From DSWT01 sp035373625 (lineage in GTDB: Bacteria; Chloroflexota; Anaerolineae; B4-G1; SLSP01): a stretch of 64,000 bases of DNA. Both the position numbers and the translations under genes were made by a program. Shown here piece after piece: positions 25,199-32,594 of this stretch (position 1 is the first letter of the stretch; the number at the start of each line of letters is the position of its first letter). Under the pieces are notes generated by a model. It made no database searches. It was not told where the DNA came from and saw only the letters and a list, made by a program, of their open reading frames with translations. Location: positions 1 through 64,000 of the forward strand of contig DAOSNS010000022.1 in NCBI GenBank assembly GCA_035373625.1. Reading direction: 5' to 3'.

Positions 25199-25807
25199 GT
25201 GATAGAAGGGTTACTGGATCTCGCTTCGGCATTTGGACTTTCGGCCTCGGCGGGGTTGAATGCATATATTCCCATGCTGGTGTTGGCGCTTCTGGCGCGC
25301 TTCACCGGGCTGGTGGAGTTGGGGGAGCCGTGGTCGGCCCTGACAAGCTGGTGGATCATCGGCTTGCTGGGGGTGTTGCTCATCATAGAGACGTTGGCCG
25401 ACAAAATCCCCGCCGTAGATACCGTCAACGATGTCATCCAGACCGTCGTCCGCCCCACAGCCGGCGCGATTGTGTTCGCTGCGACGACTCAAAAAACCAT
25501 CCACCTGCACCCGGTTTTGGCTTTCGCTTGTGGGGTGATCCTGGCCGGCGGCGTGCATCTCGTCAAAGCCGGTGGACGCCCGGTGGTTACGGCAACCACC
25601 GGCGGCATGGGCAATCCCATTGTGAGCACCATCGAGGATATTGTTTCGACCATCACCTCCCTCATCGCCATCATTTTCCCTTACCTGGTCCTGGCCTGGC
25701 TGTTTCTGCTGGTGCTGTTGATCTACCTGGTGGTACGCCGGCGCCGGCTACGCGCCGAAGCGCGAGCGATGTCGGCATCCGTTACCTCGCCACCCACGCG
25801 ACGCTAA
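25199..25807 (+). CDS. DUF4126 family membrane protein
   Basis: The 202-residue protein has about five hydrophobic segments and the family pattern FGLSASAGLNAYIPMLVLAL near the start, then ADKIPAVDTVNDVIQTVVRP and a later GNPIVSTIEDIVS. It starts at GTG (25199) with GGGAG upstream. Its function is unknown. The C-terminus is basic and probably cytoplasmic. Confidence 0.85.
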   Translation: MIEGLLDLASAFGLSASAGLNAYIPMLVLALLARFTGLVELGEPWSALTSWWIIGLLGVLLIIETLADKIPAVDTVNDVIQTVVRPTAGAIVFAATTQKTIHLHPVLAFACGVILAGGVHLVKAGGRPVVTATTGGMGNPIVSTIEDIVSTITSLIAIIFPYLVLAWLFLLVLLIYLVVRRRRLRAEARAMSASVTSPPTRR

Positions 25808-25875
25808 ACATTCACTAACAGAAGTATCTGCTATTCGCTATTTGTCATTCACTATTTTTCATTGAGGAGGACATT

Positions 25876-26094
25876 ATGACTCAAAGCCCTTTTTATGAAC
25901 CCGAAACTCCGCCACCTTACTCAACACCTCCTGCTCCGCCGAAGAAGAAAAATACCTTGCTTATCATCGTTATTGTGGCTGCCGTGCTGCTGCTGTGCTG
26001 TTTCTGCGCTGTGGCGGCCTGGCTTCTGTGGACTTATGGCGATCAGATTCTCTATCAATTGGGCCTTAGTTCACTGCTGACCTTGATCTATTGA
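25876..26094 (+). CDS. Small Pro-rich single-pass membrane protein with Cys cluster, copy 1
   Basis: The 72-residue protein has a Pro-rich N-terminus (PETPPPYSTPPAPPKKK), one hydrophobic helix with the cluster LLLCCFCAV, and a short tail (WTYGDQILY). AGGAGG lies six bases before the ATG. It is paralogous to the next gene: both have a Lys-rich step, a TL-LII helix start, LLLCC and a WxY...Y tail. I do not recognise the family. The Cys cluster at the inner end of the helix could bind metal or lipid, but this is speculation. Confidence 0.75.
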   Translation: MTQSPFYEPETPPPYSTPPAPPKKKNTLLIIVIVAAVLLLCCFCAVAAWLLWTYGDQILYQLGLSSLLTLIY

Positions 26095-26122
26095 ATCCGG
26101 GAAGATCACCGACAAAGGAATT

Positions 26123-26178
26123 GGGGACCAGGGATTAGGGATTGAACGGTCTTCCTCATCCCCAATTCCTTATCCCCG
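26123..26178. repeat. Facing GGGATTAGGGATT word element
   Basis: GGAATTGGGGA and TCCCCAATTCC form a perfect 11-bp inverted repeat around GGGATTAGGGATT words. The element ends shortly before the Shine-Dalgarno site of the next gene. Confidence 0.7.
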
Positions 26179-26209
26179 GTTACTCACTGTTTTTTTATAA
26201 GGAGAAGCT

Positions 26210-26731
26210 ATGACCGAAGATTTTATATCCACCCCAGAATCGCCGGAAGCTGAAGCCGCTCCGGAGCTGCCGTCGCCATTTGATTTCGAGACACCACCGC
26301 CACTGCCGCAGGAAGCCGTCGAGGCGGCGGATTTAGAGCCTGCTGGGCCGCCGCCGTTGCCTTTCGAGACGGAGTCTGCTGTTGTAGAACCTCCCGCCGT
26401 GACGCCGGAGGTCAAGGCGGTTGAAACGCAAATGTTGGGGACACCCCCTATACCCACGCCGCCACCGACACCGCCGTCCTTTGTGAACGCGCCGCCGCCA
26501 ACTCCTCCCACACCGCCGCCATCTTACGCGCCACGGCCCGCAATGGCAGATTTGACTGCTGCGGAACAGGCCACGCCCAAAAAGAGCAACCAGACGTTGA
26601 TCATCATCCTGATCGTTGTTATAGCGCTGTTGCTGTTGTGTTGTTGCTGTATTTTGCCGGTCGGATTGGTCATCGTTAACTGGGACAACATCATGTACAG
26701 CATGGATCTTTCCTTTTTCGCGTTGCTCTGA
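26210..26731 (+). CDS. Pro-rich single-pass membrane protein with Cys cluster, copy 2
   Basis: The 173-residue protein has an acidic, Pro/Glu-rich N-terminal region of about 125 residues, then KKSNQTL, a hydrophobic helix with LLLLCCCCILPVG, and a tail containing NWDNIMYSMD. It is a longer paralogue of the 72-residue neighbour and probably in the same operon. AAGGAG precedes the ATG. Topology is most simply N-in or N-out single pass without a signal peptide. Function unknown. Confidence 0.75.
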   Translation: MTEDFISTPESPEAEAAPELPSPFDFETPPPLPQEAVEAADLEPAGPPPLPFETESAVVEPPAVTPEVKAVETQMLGTPPIPTPPPTPPSFVNAPPPTPPTPPPSYAPRPAMADLTAAEQATPKKSNQTLIIILIVVIALLLLCCCCILPVGLVIVNWDNIMYSMDLSFFALL

Positions 26732-26757
26732 GTAAGTCACGTATCGGCATCTTCTTT

Positions 26758-26790
26758 AACTTCCCAGGCCGCGCGCAGGCCTGGGAAGTT
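26758..26790 (+). terminator. Strong hairpin between the membrane-protein operon and uvrC
   Basis: AACTTCCCAGGCC (26758-26770) and GGCCTGGGAAGTT (26778-26790) form a perfect 13-bp stem with a 7-nt loop. No T tract follows. Confidence 0.65.
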
Positions 26791-26795
26791 TGCTG

Positions 26796-26801
26796 TATAA
26801 T
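26796..26801 (+). promoter_or_regulatory. -10 box for a leaderless uvrC transcript
   Basis: TATAAT ends six bases before the GTG start at 26808, the same geometry as at 16124-16129. No Shine-Dalgarno site lies between them beyond AAAGG. Confidence 0.5.
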
Positions 26802-26807
26802 AAAGGC

Positions 26808-28691
26808 GTGAAACGTTCAGAGAAAATCGAGCAGAAACTCGCCACATTGCCTGCCAGTCCCGGTGTGTACCTCATGCACAACATCCGGGATCAGGTGATC
26901 TACGTGGGCAAGGCGATCAATCTCGCCAACCGCGTGCGCTCGTATTTTCACGCCTCGGCCCAGGAAGACGCCAAAACGCGCCGTCTCGTCGCCGAAATCG
27001 CCGACATCGAATGGATCGTCACCGAATCGGAAGTTGAGGCGCTGATCCTGGAAGCCAACCTCATCAAAAAATACCGTCCACACTTCAACGTCCGCCTCAA
27101 AGATGACAAGCGTTATCCCTATCTCAAAGTGACGGATGAGGATTTCCCTAAAGTGCTCATCACCCGCAACATGCGCCGCGGCGATGGACGTTATTTTGGC
27201 CCGTATACCTCGACCAGCGCGCTGCGCGAGACGCTTGATCTGCTACGGCGGCTGTTCCCCTACCGCACCTGTGACCGTGAGATCACCGGCGCCGACCGCC
27301 GCGCATGTCTCTATTACGACCTGAAACTCTGCACTGCACCCTGTATCGGCGCGGTGGATCGTGAGCAGTACCGGGCGATGATTGCCCAACTGGTGCAATT
27401 TATGGGCGGCGAAACCGAAGAGATTATGGAGGGGCTGAAGCGTCAGATCCAGGAAGCCGCCCTGGCATTACAATTTGAGCGTGCGGCGCAACTGCGCGAC
27501 CGCTATCAGGCGTTGCAGCAGGTGATGGAACGTCAGCGCATCGTCACTACCGCCGCGGTCAACCAGGATGTGATTGCCCTGGCACGCGACGATAGCAATG
27601 TCTGCGTCGAAGTCTTCTTCGTGCGCAACGGCAAGCTGCTGGGGCGCGAGTTCTTTATGATGGAGGGCGGCAACGAGGAAGACGAACAGGCGATTGTGGC
27701 GGCTTTCCTCCAACAATTCTACACCGAAGCGGCAATGGTGCCGCCGGAGATTCTGCTGCCCTCACAGGTCGCCGAGGCTGCCGTGCTCGAAGCCTGGTTG
27801 CGTTCCAAACGGGGCGATGTAGTCTACCTCAACGTCCCCCACGAAGCTGGCCCGGAGCGCGATCTGCTCGATCTGGCGGCGACCAACGCAGCGGAGACCC
27901 TGCGCGCGCTCAAAGCGCAATGGGAGCTGGACAGGCATCGCAGCGAGCAAGCCTTAACTGATCTCCAGACGGCGCTTGGTCTGACAACGCCGCCGGTGCG
28001 CATGGAGTGTTACGACATCTCGACGACGCAGGGCGTGGAAGTTGTCGGCAGCATGGTGGTCTTTGAGCATGGTGTTGCGAAGAAGAGCGATTACCGTCGC
28101 TTCAAGATCAACACCGTTGAAGGGCAGGATGACTTTGCCAGCATGCGCGAGGTGCTTACCCGTCGCTTCGATCGTTGGCGGCGTATGGAAAGCGGCGAAT
28201 TGAAGGGAGTGCGTGGCAGTCAGGCGTGGGCGAAGCTCCCCGATTTGTTGATCGTGGATGGCGGGAAAGGGCAACTGGGCGTGGCGGTGGAAGTGTTGCG
28301 GGCATTTGATCTGCAGGACAGGGTTCCCGTGGTGGGCCTGGCCAAGCGCGAGGAGGAAATCTTCAAGCCTGGGCGTAGCACATCCATCCGTTTCGACCCG
28401 GCAGCGCCGGCCATCTTGCTATTGCGTCGCATCCGCGATGAAGCCCATCGCTTCGCCATCACCTACCATCGGCAACGTCGCGCCAAACGCGGTTTGGCCT
28501 CGCAAATTGACGAAATCCCCGGCATCGGCCCGGTGAAGCGCCGTGCCCTGCTCAAACATTTCGGCTCACTGGATGCCATCCAGAAAGCCGGCGTCGAAGA
28601 GCTAATGGCGGTCCCCGGCATCTCGCAGGTACTGGCGACGCAAATCCGCGAACATTTTGAGCGGCTGGAGAAAGAGGCGGGGGAGGAATAA
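26808..28691 (+). CDS. uvrC: Excinuclease ABC subunit C
   Basis: The 627-residue protein makes the dual incision in nucleotide excision repair. The GIY-YIG nuclease domain is at the start (SPGVYLMHN, VIYVGKA, SYF). A Cys-containing region follows (YRTCDREI, CLYYDLKLCTAPC), then a UVR motif (about 205-240), the UvrC/RNase H-like domain (MECYDIS, FEHGVAKKSDYRRF, DLLIVDGGKGQL), and C-terminal helix-hairpin-helix repeats (IPGIGPVKRRALLKHF). I prefer GTG at 26808 over the upstream TTG-type start because the latter would lie in the -10 box. Length is normal. Confidence 0.95.
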   Translation: MKRSEKIEQKLATLPASPGVYLMHNIRDQVIYVGKAINLANRVRSYFHASAQEDAKTRRLVAEIADIEWIVTESEVEALILEANLIKKYRPHFNVRLKDDKRYPYLKVTDEDFPKVLITRNMRRGDGRYFGPYTSTSALRETLDLLRRLFPYRTCDREITGADRRACLYYDLKLCTAPCIGAVDREQYRAMIAQLVQFMGGETEEIMEGLKRQIQEAALALQFERAAQLRDRYQALQQVMERQRIVTTAAVNQDVIALARDDSNVCVEVFFVRNGKLLGREFFMMEGGNEEDEQAIVAAFLQQFYTEAAMVPPEILLPSQVAEAAVLEAWLRSKRGDVVYLNVPHEAGPERDLLDLAATNAAETLRALKAQWELDRHRSEQALTDLQTALGLTTPPVRMECYDISTTQGVEVVGSMVVFEHGVAKKSDYRRFKINTVEGQDDFASMREVLTRRFDRWRRMESGELKGVRGSQAWAKLPDLLIVDGGKGQLGVAVEVLRAFDLQDRVPVVGLAKREEEIFKPGRSTSIRFDPAAPAILLLRRIRDEAHRFAITYHRQRRAKRGLASQIDEIPGIGPVKRRALLKHFGSLDAIQKAGVEELMAVPGISQVLATQIREHFERLEKEAGEE

Positions 28692-28694
28692 AGA

Positions 28695-28817
28695 CTTTTT
28701 GTGCTGCTTGCGGTGCTGGCCTCGCTGGGCGTCTTCAGCGCCGACGCGCTCAAGGCGCTGGACGGCCTCTCCAAGTGGGCGTTCACCTTCGCCTTCATCG
28801 CCATCGGGATTGATTTT
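28695..28817 (+). pseudogene. Fragment of a yeiH-like (UPF0324) transporter gene, left part
   Basis: Directly after the uvrC stop, about 40 codons read FVLLAVLASLGVF, LSKWAFTFAFIAIGID, then diverge. This matches the penultimate helix region of YeiH/UPF0324 putative sulfate exporters. Everything before it in the gene is missing. The fragment ends in the 37-bp repeat that also begins the matching right fragment at 45162. No start codon with a ribosome site is present, so it is most likely not expressed. Confidence 0.65.
28777..28813 (+). repeat. 37-bp direct repeat, left copy
   Basis: The 31 bases from 28777, starting GGGCGTTCACCTTCGCC, are identical to those from 45162. One mismatch (28808) and ATTGA follow. 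The copies flank a 16.4 kb block. Confidence 0.9.
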
Positions 28818-28872
28818 CGAAGGAGACGCCGGTGTTACCGCACACTATGCCAGCACGAAAATGGCTATCTGA

Positions 28873-31800
28873 CTAACGACTATCAGACTGTTTTCCAAGA
28901 AGTTGGGCTTGTAACGCGCGGTGTTCGGGGATCGCCGTGAGGAATGTTGCTGCTTGCGCTTCCGGCAGGCGCGCGGCCTGCGCCTGCAACAGCGTGCGGG
29001 CGCGCGTCAACACATCAGCGGCGCGCTCCCCAACTTGATCCGCGCGGGTGTTCTCCAGCGCTTGCAGCGCGCAGTAACAGTGCCAGTAGGCGCGCAGCGG
29101 GCGCACCACGCCGGCCGGCAACGGTTCGCGTTCCAAAGCAGCCAGGGCTTGGTCAAGCAGCGAATACGCCTGATCGCTTTGCCCCTGCTCCGCGCAGGCG
29201 TGCGCCAGCGCACTTGCGCCCAGTGTGATGTGCCCGGCCTGATTGGCCTTGCGCCACAATTCCAGCGCGGCGGAAAATCGCGCTGCGGCAGTCTTGATTT
29301 CCCCGCGCGCCTGCGCGACGCGCCCTAGCAGATATTCGGCCTGTCCCGCGCGGAGCGGGTCGCTGGCCTGGCGCAATCCGGTCAGGCTGGCCTCCGCGTG
29401 CTGCTGCGCGGTCTCCCTATCGTCCACGTCAAACGCCGTCCAGCCCAGGCCCAACTGCGCAATCGCCGCACCCCAAATGTCTTCAGCCTGCTGGCACAGA
29501 CGCAGCGCCTCGGCATAAGCCTGACGCGCTTCCTCTATGGCGCCCACTTCGTACGCCAGCGTGCCCAGGTTGTTCTGGCTGACCACCTGGCCGCGCAGGT
29601 CGCCAGAGATGCGGCGCAGTTCGAGACCCTGGCGGTAGCTGCGGCGCGCGCCTTCGTAGTTGCCTTGCCGCTGCAGGACAATACCGAGCATGTTGTGGAC
29701 AATGGCTTCATCGCGCTTGTTGCCCAACTGTTTCCGCAGGGTCAGGCTGCGCTCCAACCTGGCTTCGGCGGCTGCATAATCCCGCTGCGCCCAGGCCACA
29801 TTAGCTAATCCTTCCAGACTGGTAGACAGCGTAGCCGGGGCGTCAATGCGCTCGGCAATCTCACGGGCCTGTTCATACTCGATAAACGCTGCATTCATAT
29901 CGCCTTGCCGTCGCAAGGCGCATCCCCGCCAGCAGTGCCCTTCGGCGCGCGCCGCTTCGTCACTTGCCGCGATCGCGCAAGTGATAGCGCGCTGCGCCGC
30001 GGCCACCGTCTCGGCGTAATCGCTGTTCACTTCGGCGTAATTGGCTTGCCGCAGCGCAACCTCAGCCTGATGCTGCGGCGTGGCAACTTCTGGCGGGCCG
30101 TTTTCCGCCAGCGTCGCCAGTTCATCCAAAACGTGGCGTTGGAGGTCGCGGTCGCTGGTCATGTCGTAAGCCGATTCCAGCCCGCTGAGCAGCGCATAGC
30201 GCAACCCGACTTCGGAGGTCAATGCCAGGCCGCGCCGATAGCAGGCTATGGCTTGCTCATAAGCATACGCGAGGCGCGCCTGGTCGCCGGCCAGCCGCAG
30301 ATAGCGCGCCGCAATGGCGTCCTGGCGCGCCAGGTCGTAGTGATACGCCAGCGACGCGACTTCTTCGGGGTGCAGCGCCGCTAACGCGGCGGCGAGCCGC
30401 GCGTGCAGCAGACGGCGCAGCGGCGCGGGAACCGTCTGGTAAAGCGTGCTGCGGATTTTATCGTGCGTGAGGTCCCAGGCGTCATTGGCCGGGCGCGCCA
30501 GTTGCCGCTCGCGCCATAGCGTCAGCGCCGTTTCCACCGTCTCCGGTGGACATTCGCCGGCTGCCGCCAGCAGCGCCGCGTCGAAGGGTCGCCCGTGGGC
30601 TGCCGCCAATGTCAGCAGATATTGCCCGGTCTCGTCCAGCCGCTGCACCCGTTGGAGGATCACGTCCTGCAAGCGCGCCGGCAGTGCGGGTGACGCCGGC
30701 AGCGCGCCCACCACATCCCATCCTTCCCCGGCGACGCGCAAGATGCCTTGCTCGCGCAACATCTCCATCAATTCGGCGATGAAAAACGGATTGCCTTCAC
30801 TTTCGTGGAAGAGATAGTCCGCCAGCGGCATCTCGGCGGTGGAATCGAGCAGGCGGGCGGTCAGGCGCGTCACGTCGTCCGCCGAAAGCGGCGCGAGCGA
30901 CAGCGTGCGCAACCGCGCATCGCGGTTGAGGGCGTGGATCAGACGGGCGAGTGGATGGTCGGGCAGGGTCTCGCCGGGGCGGTACGCGCCGACGAGCCAG
31001 CATGGCGCATCGCCGAGATGTCGCGCCAGGTAGTGCAATAAGTCCAGCGTGTCTGTGTCGGCCCAATGCAGGTCATCCAGAAAAAGCACCAGCCCGGCGC
31101 GGCGTTGCGCGCGCAGTCCACGCAGATAGGCGGCGACCGCCGCAAAAAGCGCGGTGCGTTCCGCTGGCGCGGCATCTTCTGAATGGAGCAGACGGGTCAT
31201 CGGATTGGCGACGGTTGACAAGGCGGGCGACGCAGCCGGTTGCAGCGCTTCGTGGATGGCCTGATAGGGCAGGGCGCGGTTGAATTCGTAGCAGCGCCCG
31301 CTGAGAACACGCGCGCCTTGCCCGGCGACGATGCGCAAGACTTCGTGGATGAGCCGCGTTTTGCCGATGCCGGCGTCGCCGGAGACCAACGTGAGGCCGC
31401 CCGCGCCGCGCCGCGCGGCTTCCCACTGCGCGAGCAGCCAGGCATGATCGCTTTCCCGCCCCACCAGCGGGAGAAACACGCCCCCGGATACCTCGGAGAG
31501 GCGCAGCTCGTGTGTTTCCTCCGCTTCAGCGCGGATGCGGTCGTAAAGCGCCTCGGTTTCGGCGGTGGGCGCAACGCCCAATTCCTCCGCCAGCAGCCGC
31601 CGACACAGCTCATACTGCTTGAGCGCCGCGCTGCGCTGCCCGGCCAGCGCCAGCAGCAGCATTTTGTGACGGTGCGCCTCCTCGCGCCAGGGATCGAGCG
31701 CCAGCAAGCGGTCGGTATACTGTAGGCCCGTTTCTATTTCCCCCCGGCGGGTGTGATGCGCGACCAGGGTGTGCAGCGCGGCGGCGGCTTTTTGCCGCCA

Positions 31801-32244
31801 GCGCTCGCGTTCGACGACCAGCCACGTCTCGAAGTCCGGGCAATCGTCGAGGTACATCCCGGCCATAAAGTCGTCGCGGTATAGGGCGACGGCTTCGGTC
31901 AAGGCGGCCACGTCGGCGGTTGGGCCGGTCAACGCGGTAAAGGCGGCCACGTCCAGCCAGCACGCTGCGGCGTTGAACGTCACCGTTTCGCGGTCAGCGT
32001 TGACGCAGCCGGGGAGCAGTGTGGCGAAGTTGTTGAGCACGCGGCTGAGGTTGCCGCGTCCGCGCGCTTCGGGCTTGTCAGGCCAGAAAAGGTCAGCCAG
32101 GTGCGCGCGCGTCTGCGGTTGGCCTTGCGCCGCCAGATAGCACAGCAGCGCCAGCGCGCGCCGCGACTCAAAGCCGTGAACAGGTTGTCCGGCGTGTTCG
32201 ACGTGTACCGGGCCGAGCAAGTGTAAACGATAGTCGAACTCCAT
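28873..32244 (-). CDS. BTAD/AfsR-type transcriptional regulator with AAA ATPase and TPR domains
   Basis: The 1123-residue protein begins with a winged-helix, OmpR-like segment (HLLGPVHVEHAGQPV, RRALALLCYLAAQGQ). A BTAD helical domain follows (about 100-245, with YTDRLLALDPWREEAHR), then a STAND/AAA module with Walker A SGDAGIGKTR and Walker B VLFLDDLHWADTDTLDLL, and about 400 residues of TPRs. It resembles MalT/AfsR-type activators that respond to a ligand through the ATPase-TPR part. The ATG at 32244 is chosen because the BTAD domain starts there. It is divergent to the giant surface-protein operon and probably regulates it. The last residues (QSDSR) come from a word repeat. Confidence 0.88.
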   Translation of the reverse strand: MEFDYRLHLLGPVHVEHAGQPVHGFESRRALALLCYLAAQGQPQTRAHLADLFWPDKPEARGRGNLSRVLNNFATLLPGCVNADRETVTFNAAACWLDVAAFTALTGPTADVAALTEAVALYRDDFMAGMYLDDCPDFETWLVVERERWRQKAAAALHTLVAHHTRRGEIETGLQYTDRLLALDPWREEAHRHKMLLLALAGQRSAALKQYELCRRLLAEELGVAPTAETEALYDRIRAEAEETHELRLSEVSGGVFLPLVGRESDHAWLLAQWEAARRGAGGLTLVSGDAGIGKTRLIHEVLRIVAGQGARVLSGRCYEFNRALPYQAIHEALQPAASPALSTVANPMTRLLHSEDAAPAERTALFAAVAAYLRGLRAQRRAGLVLFLDDLHWADTDTLDLLHYLARHLGDAPCWLVGAYRPGETLPDHPLARLIHALNRDARLRTLSLAPLSADDVTRLTARLLDSTAEMPLADYLFHESEGNPFFIAELMEMLREQGILRVAGEGWDVVGALPASPALPARLQDVILQRVQRLDETGQYLLTLAAAHGRPFDAALLAAAGECPPETVETALTLWRERQLARPANDAWDLTHDKIRSTLYQTVPAPLRRLLHARLAAALAALHPEEVASLAYHYDLARQDAIAARYLRLAGDQARLAYAYEQAIACYRRGLALTSEVGLRYALLSGLESAYDMTSDRDLQRHVLDELATLAENGPPEVATPQHQAEVALRQANYAEVNSDYAETVAAAQRAITCAIAASDEAARAEGHCWRGCALRRQGDMNAAFIEYEQAREIAERIDAPATLSTSLEGLANVAWAQRDYAAAEARLERSLTLRKQLGNKRDEAIVHNMLGIVLQRQGNYEGARRSYRQGLELRRISGDLRGQVVSQNNLGTLAYEVGAIEEARQAYAEALRLCQQAEDIWGAAIAQLGLGWTAFDVDDRETAQQHAEASLTGLRQASDPLRAGQAEYLLGRVAQARGEIKTAAARFSAALELWRKANQAGHITLGASALAHACAEQGQSDQAYSLLDQALAALEREPLPAGVVRPLRAYWHCYCALQALENTRADQVGERAADVLTRARTLLQAQAARLPEAQAATFLTAIPEHRALQAQLLGKQSDSR

Positions 32245-32254
32245 CCTCACAGCC

Positions 32255-32290
32255 TTTGCGAAGGATTTGCGAAGGGTTGTCAGGTATAAG
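32255..32290 (+). promoter_or_regulatory. SARP-like 11-bp direct repeat with -10 box
   Basis: TTTGCGAAGGA (32255-32265) is followed directly by TTTGCGAAGGG (32266-32276), a tandem repeat of 11-bp period, and then after eight bases by TATAAG (32285-32290). SARP-family BTAD regulators bind tandem 7-mers at 11-bp period close to the -10 box. The promoter would read into the 70-residue gene and the giant surface protein. Confidence 0.5.
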
Positions 32291-32315
32291 ATAGCATAAT
32301 TGTGTGAAGTCACAA

Positions 32316-32370
32316 GCAAGCGAATGGCAAATGGCGAATGGCAAATGACGAATGGCGAATGACGAATTTT
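32316..32370. repeat. GAATGGCAAATGGC word array
   Basis: AATGGCAA, AATGGCGA and AATGACGA words at 7-9 bp period fill the leader just before the Shine-Dalgarno site of the 70-residue gene. Confidence 0.75.
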
Positions 32371-32381
32371 AGGGGGCAAGG

Positions 32382-32594
32382 ATGCCGCTGAGTGAGCCGC
32401 ATTATCAAGCCTATTTATTGCGCTGCTGGCAAGAGCCGTCCGCACAGCCCGGCGATCCGCCGTCGGCGTGGCGGTTTGCGCTGGAGTCGGTGGGGCAGGA
32501 GCCGGAGCGCCGGGGGTTTGGCTCATTGGAAGCGGTGTTTGCGTTTCTGCGAGCGGTGTTGGAAGAAAGGTCTACATCCACAGGAGGAAAATGA
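32382..32594 (+). CDS. Small conserved-looking soluble protein
   Basis: The 70-residue protein reads YLLRCWQE near the start, then WRFALESVG, RRGFGSLEAVFAFLRAVL. I recall small Chloroflexota proteins with this YLLRLWQ...WRxSLE...RGFxxLEALFAFL pattern; no function is known to me. GGGGGCAAGG precedes the ATG. Its TGA overlaps the ATG at 32591 (ATGA), and the strong AGGAGG for the giant protein lies inside its last codons, so it is translationally coupled to that gene. Confidence 0.7.
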   Translation: MPLSEPHYQAYLLRCWQEPSAQPGDPPSAWRFALESVGQEPERRGFGSLEAVFAFLRAVLEERSTSTGGK

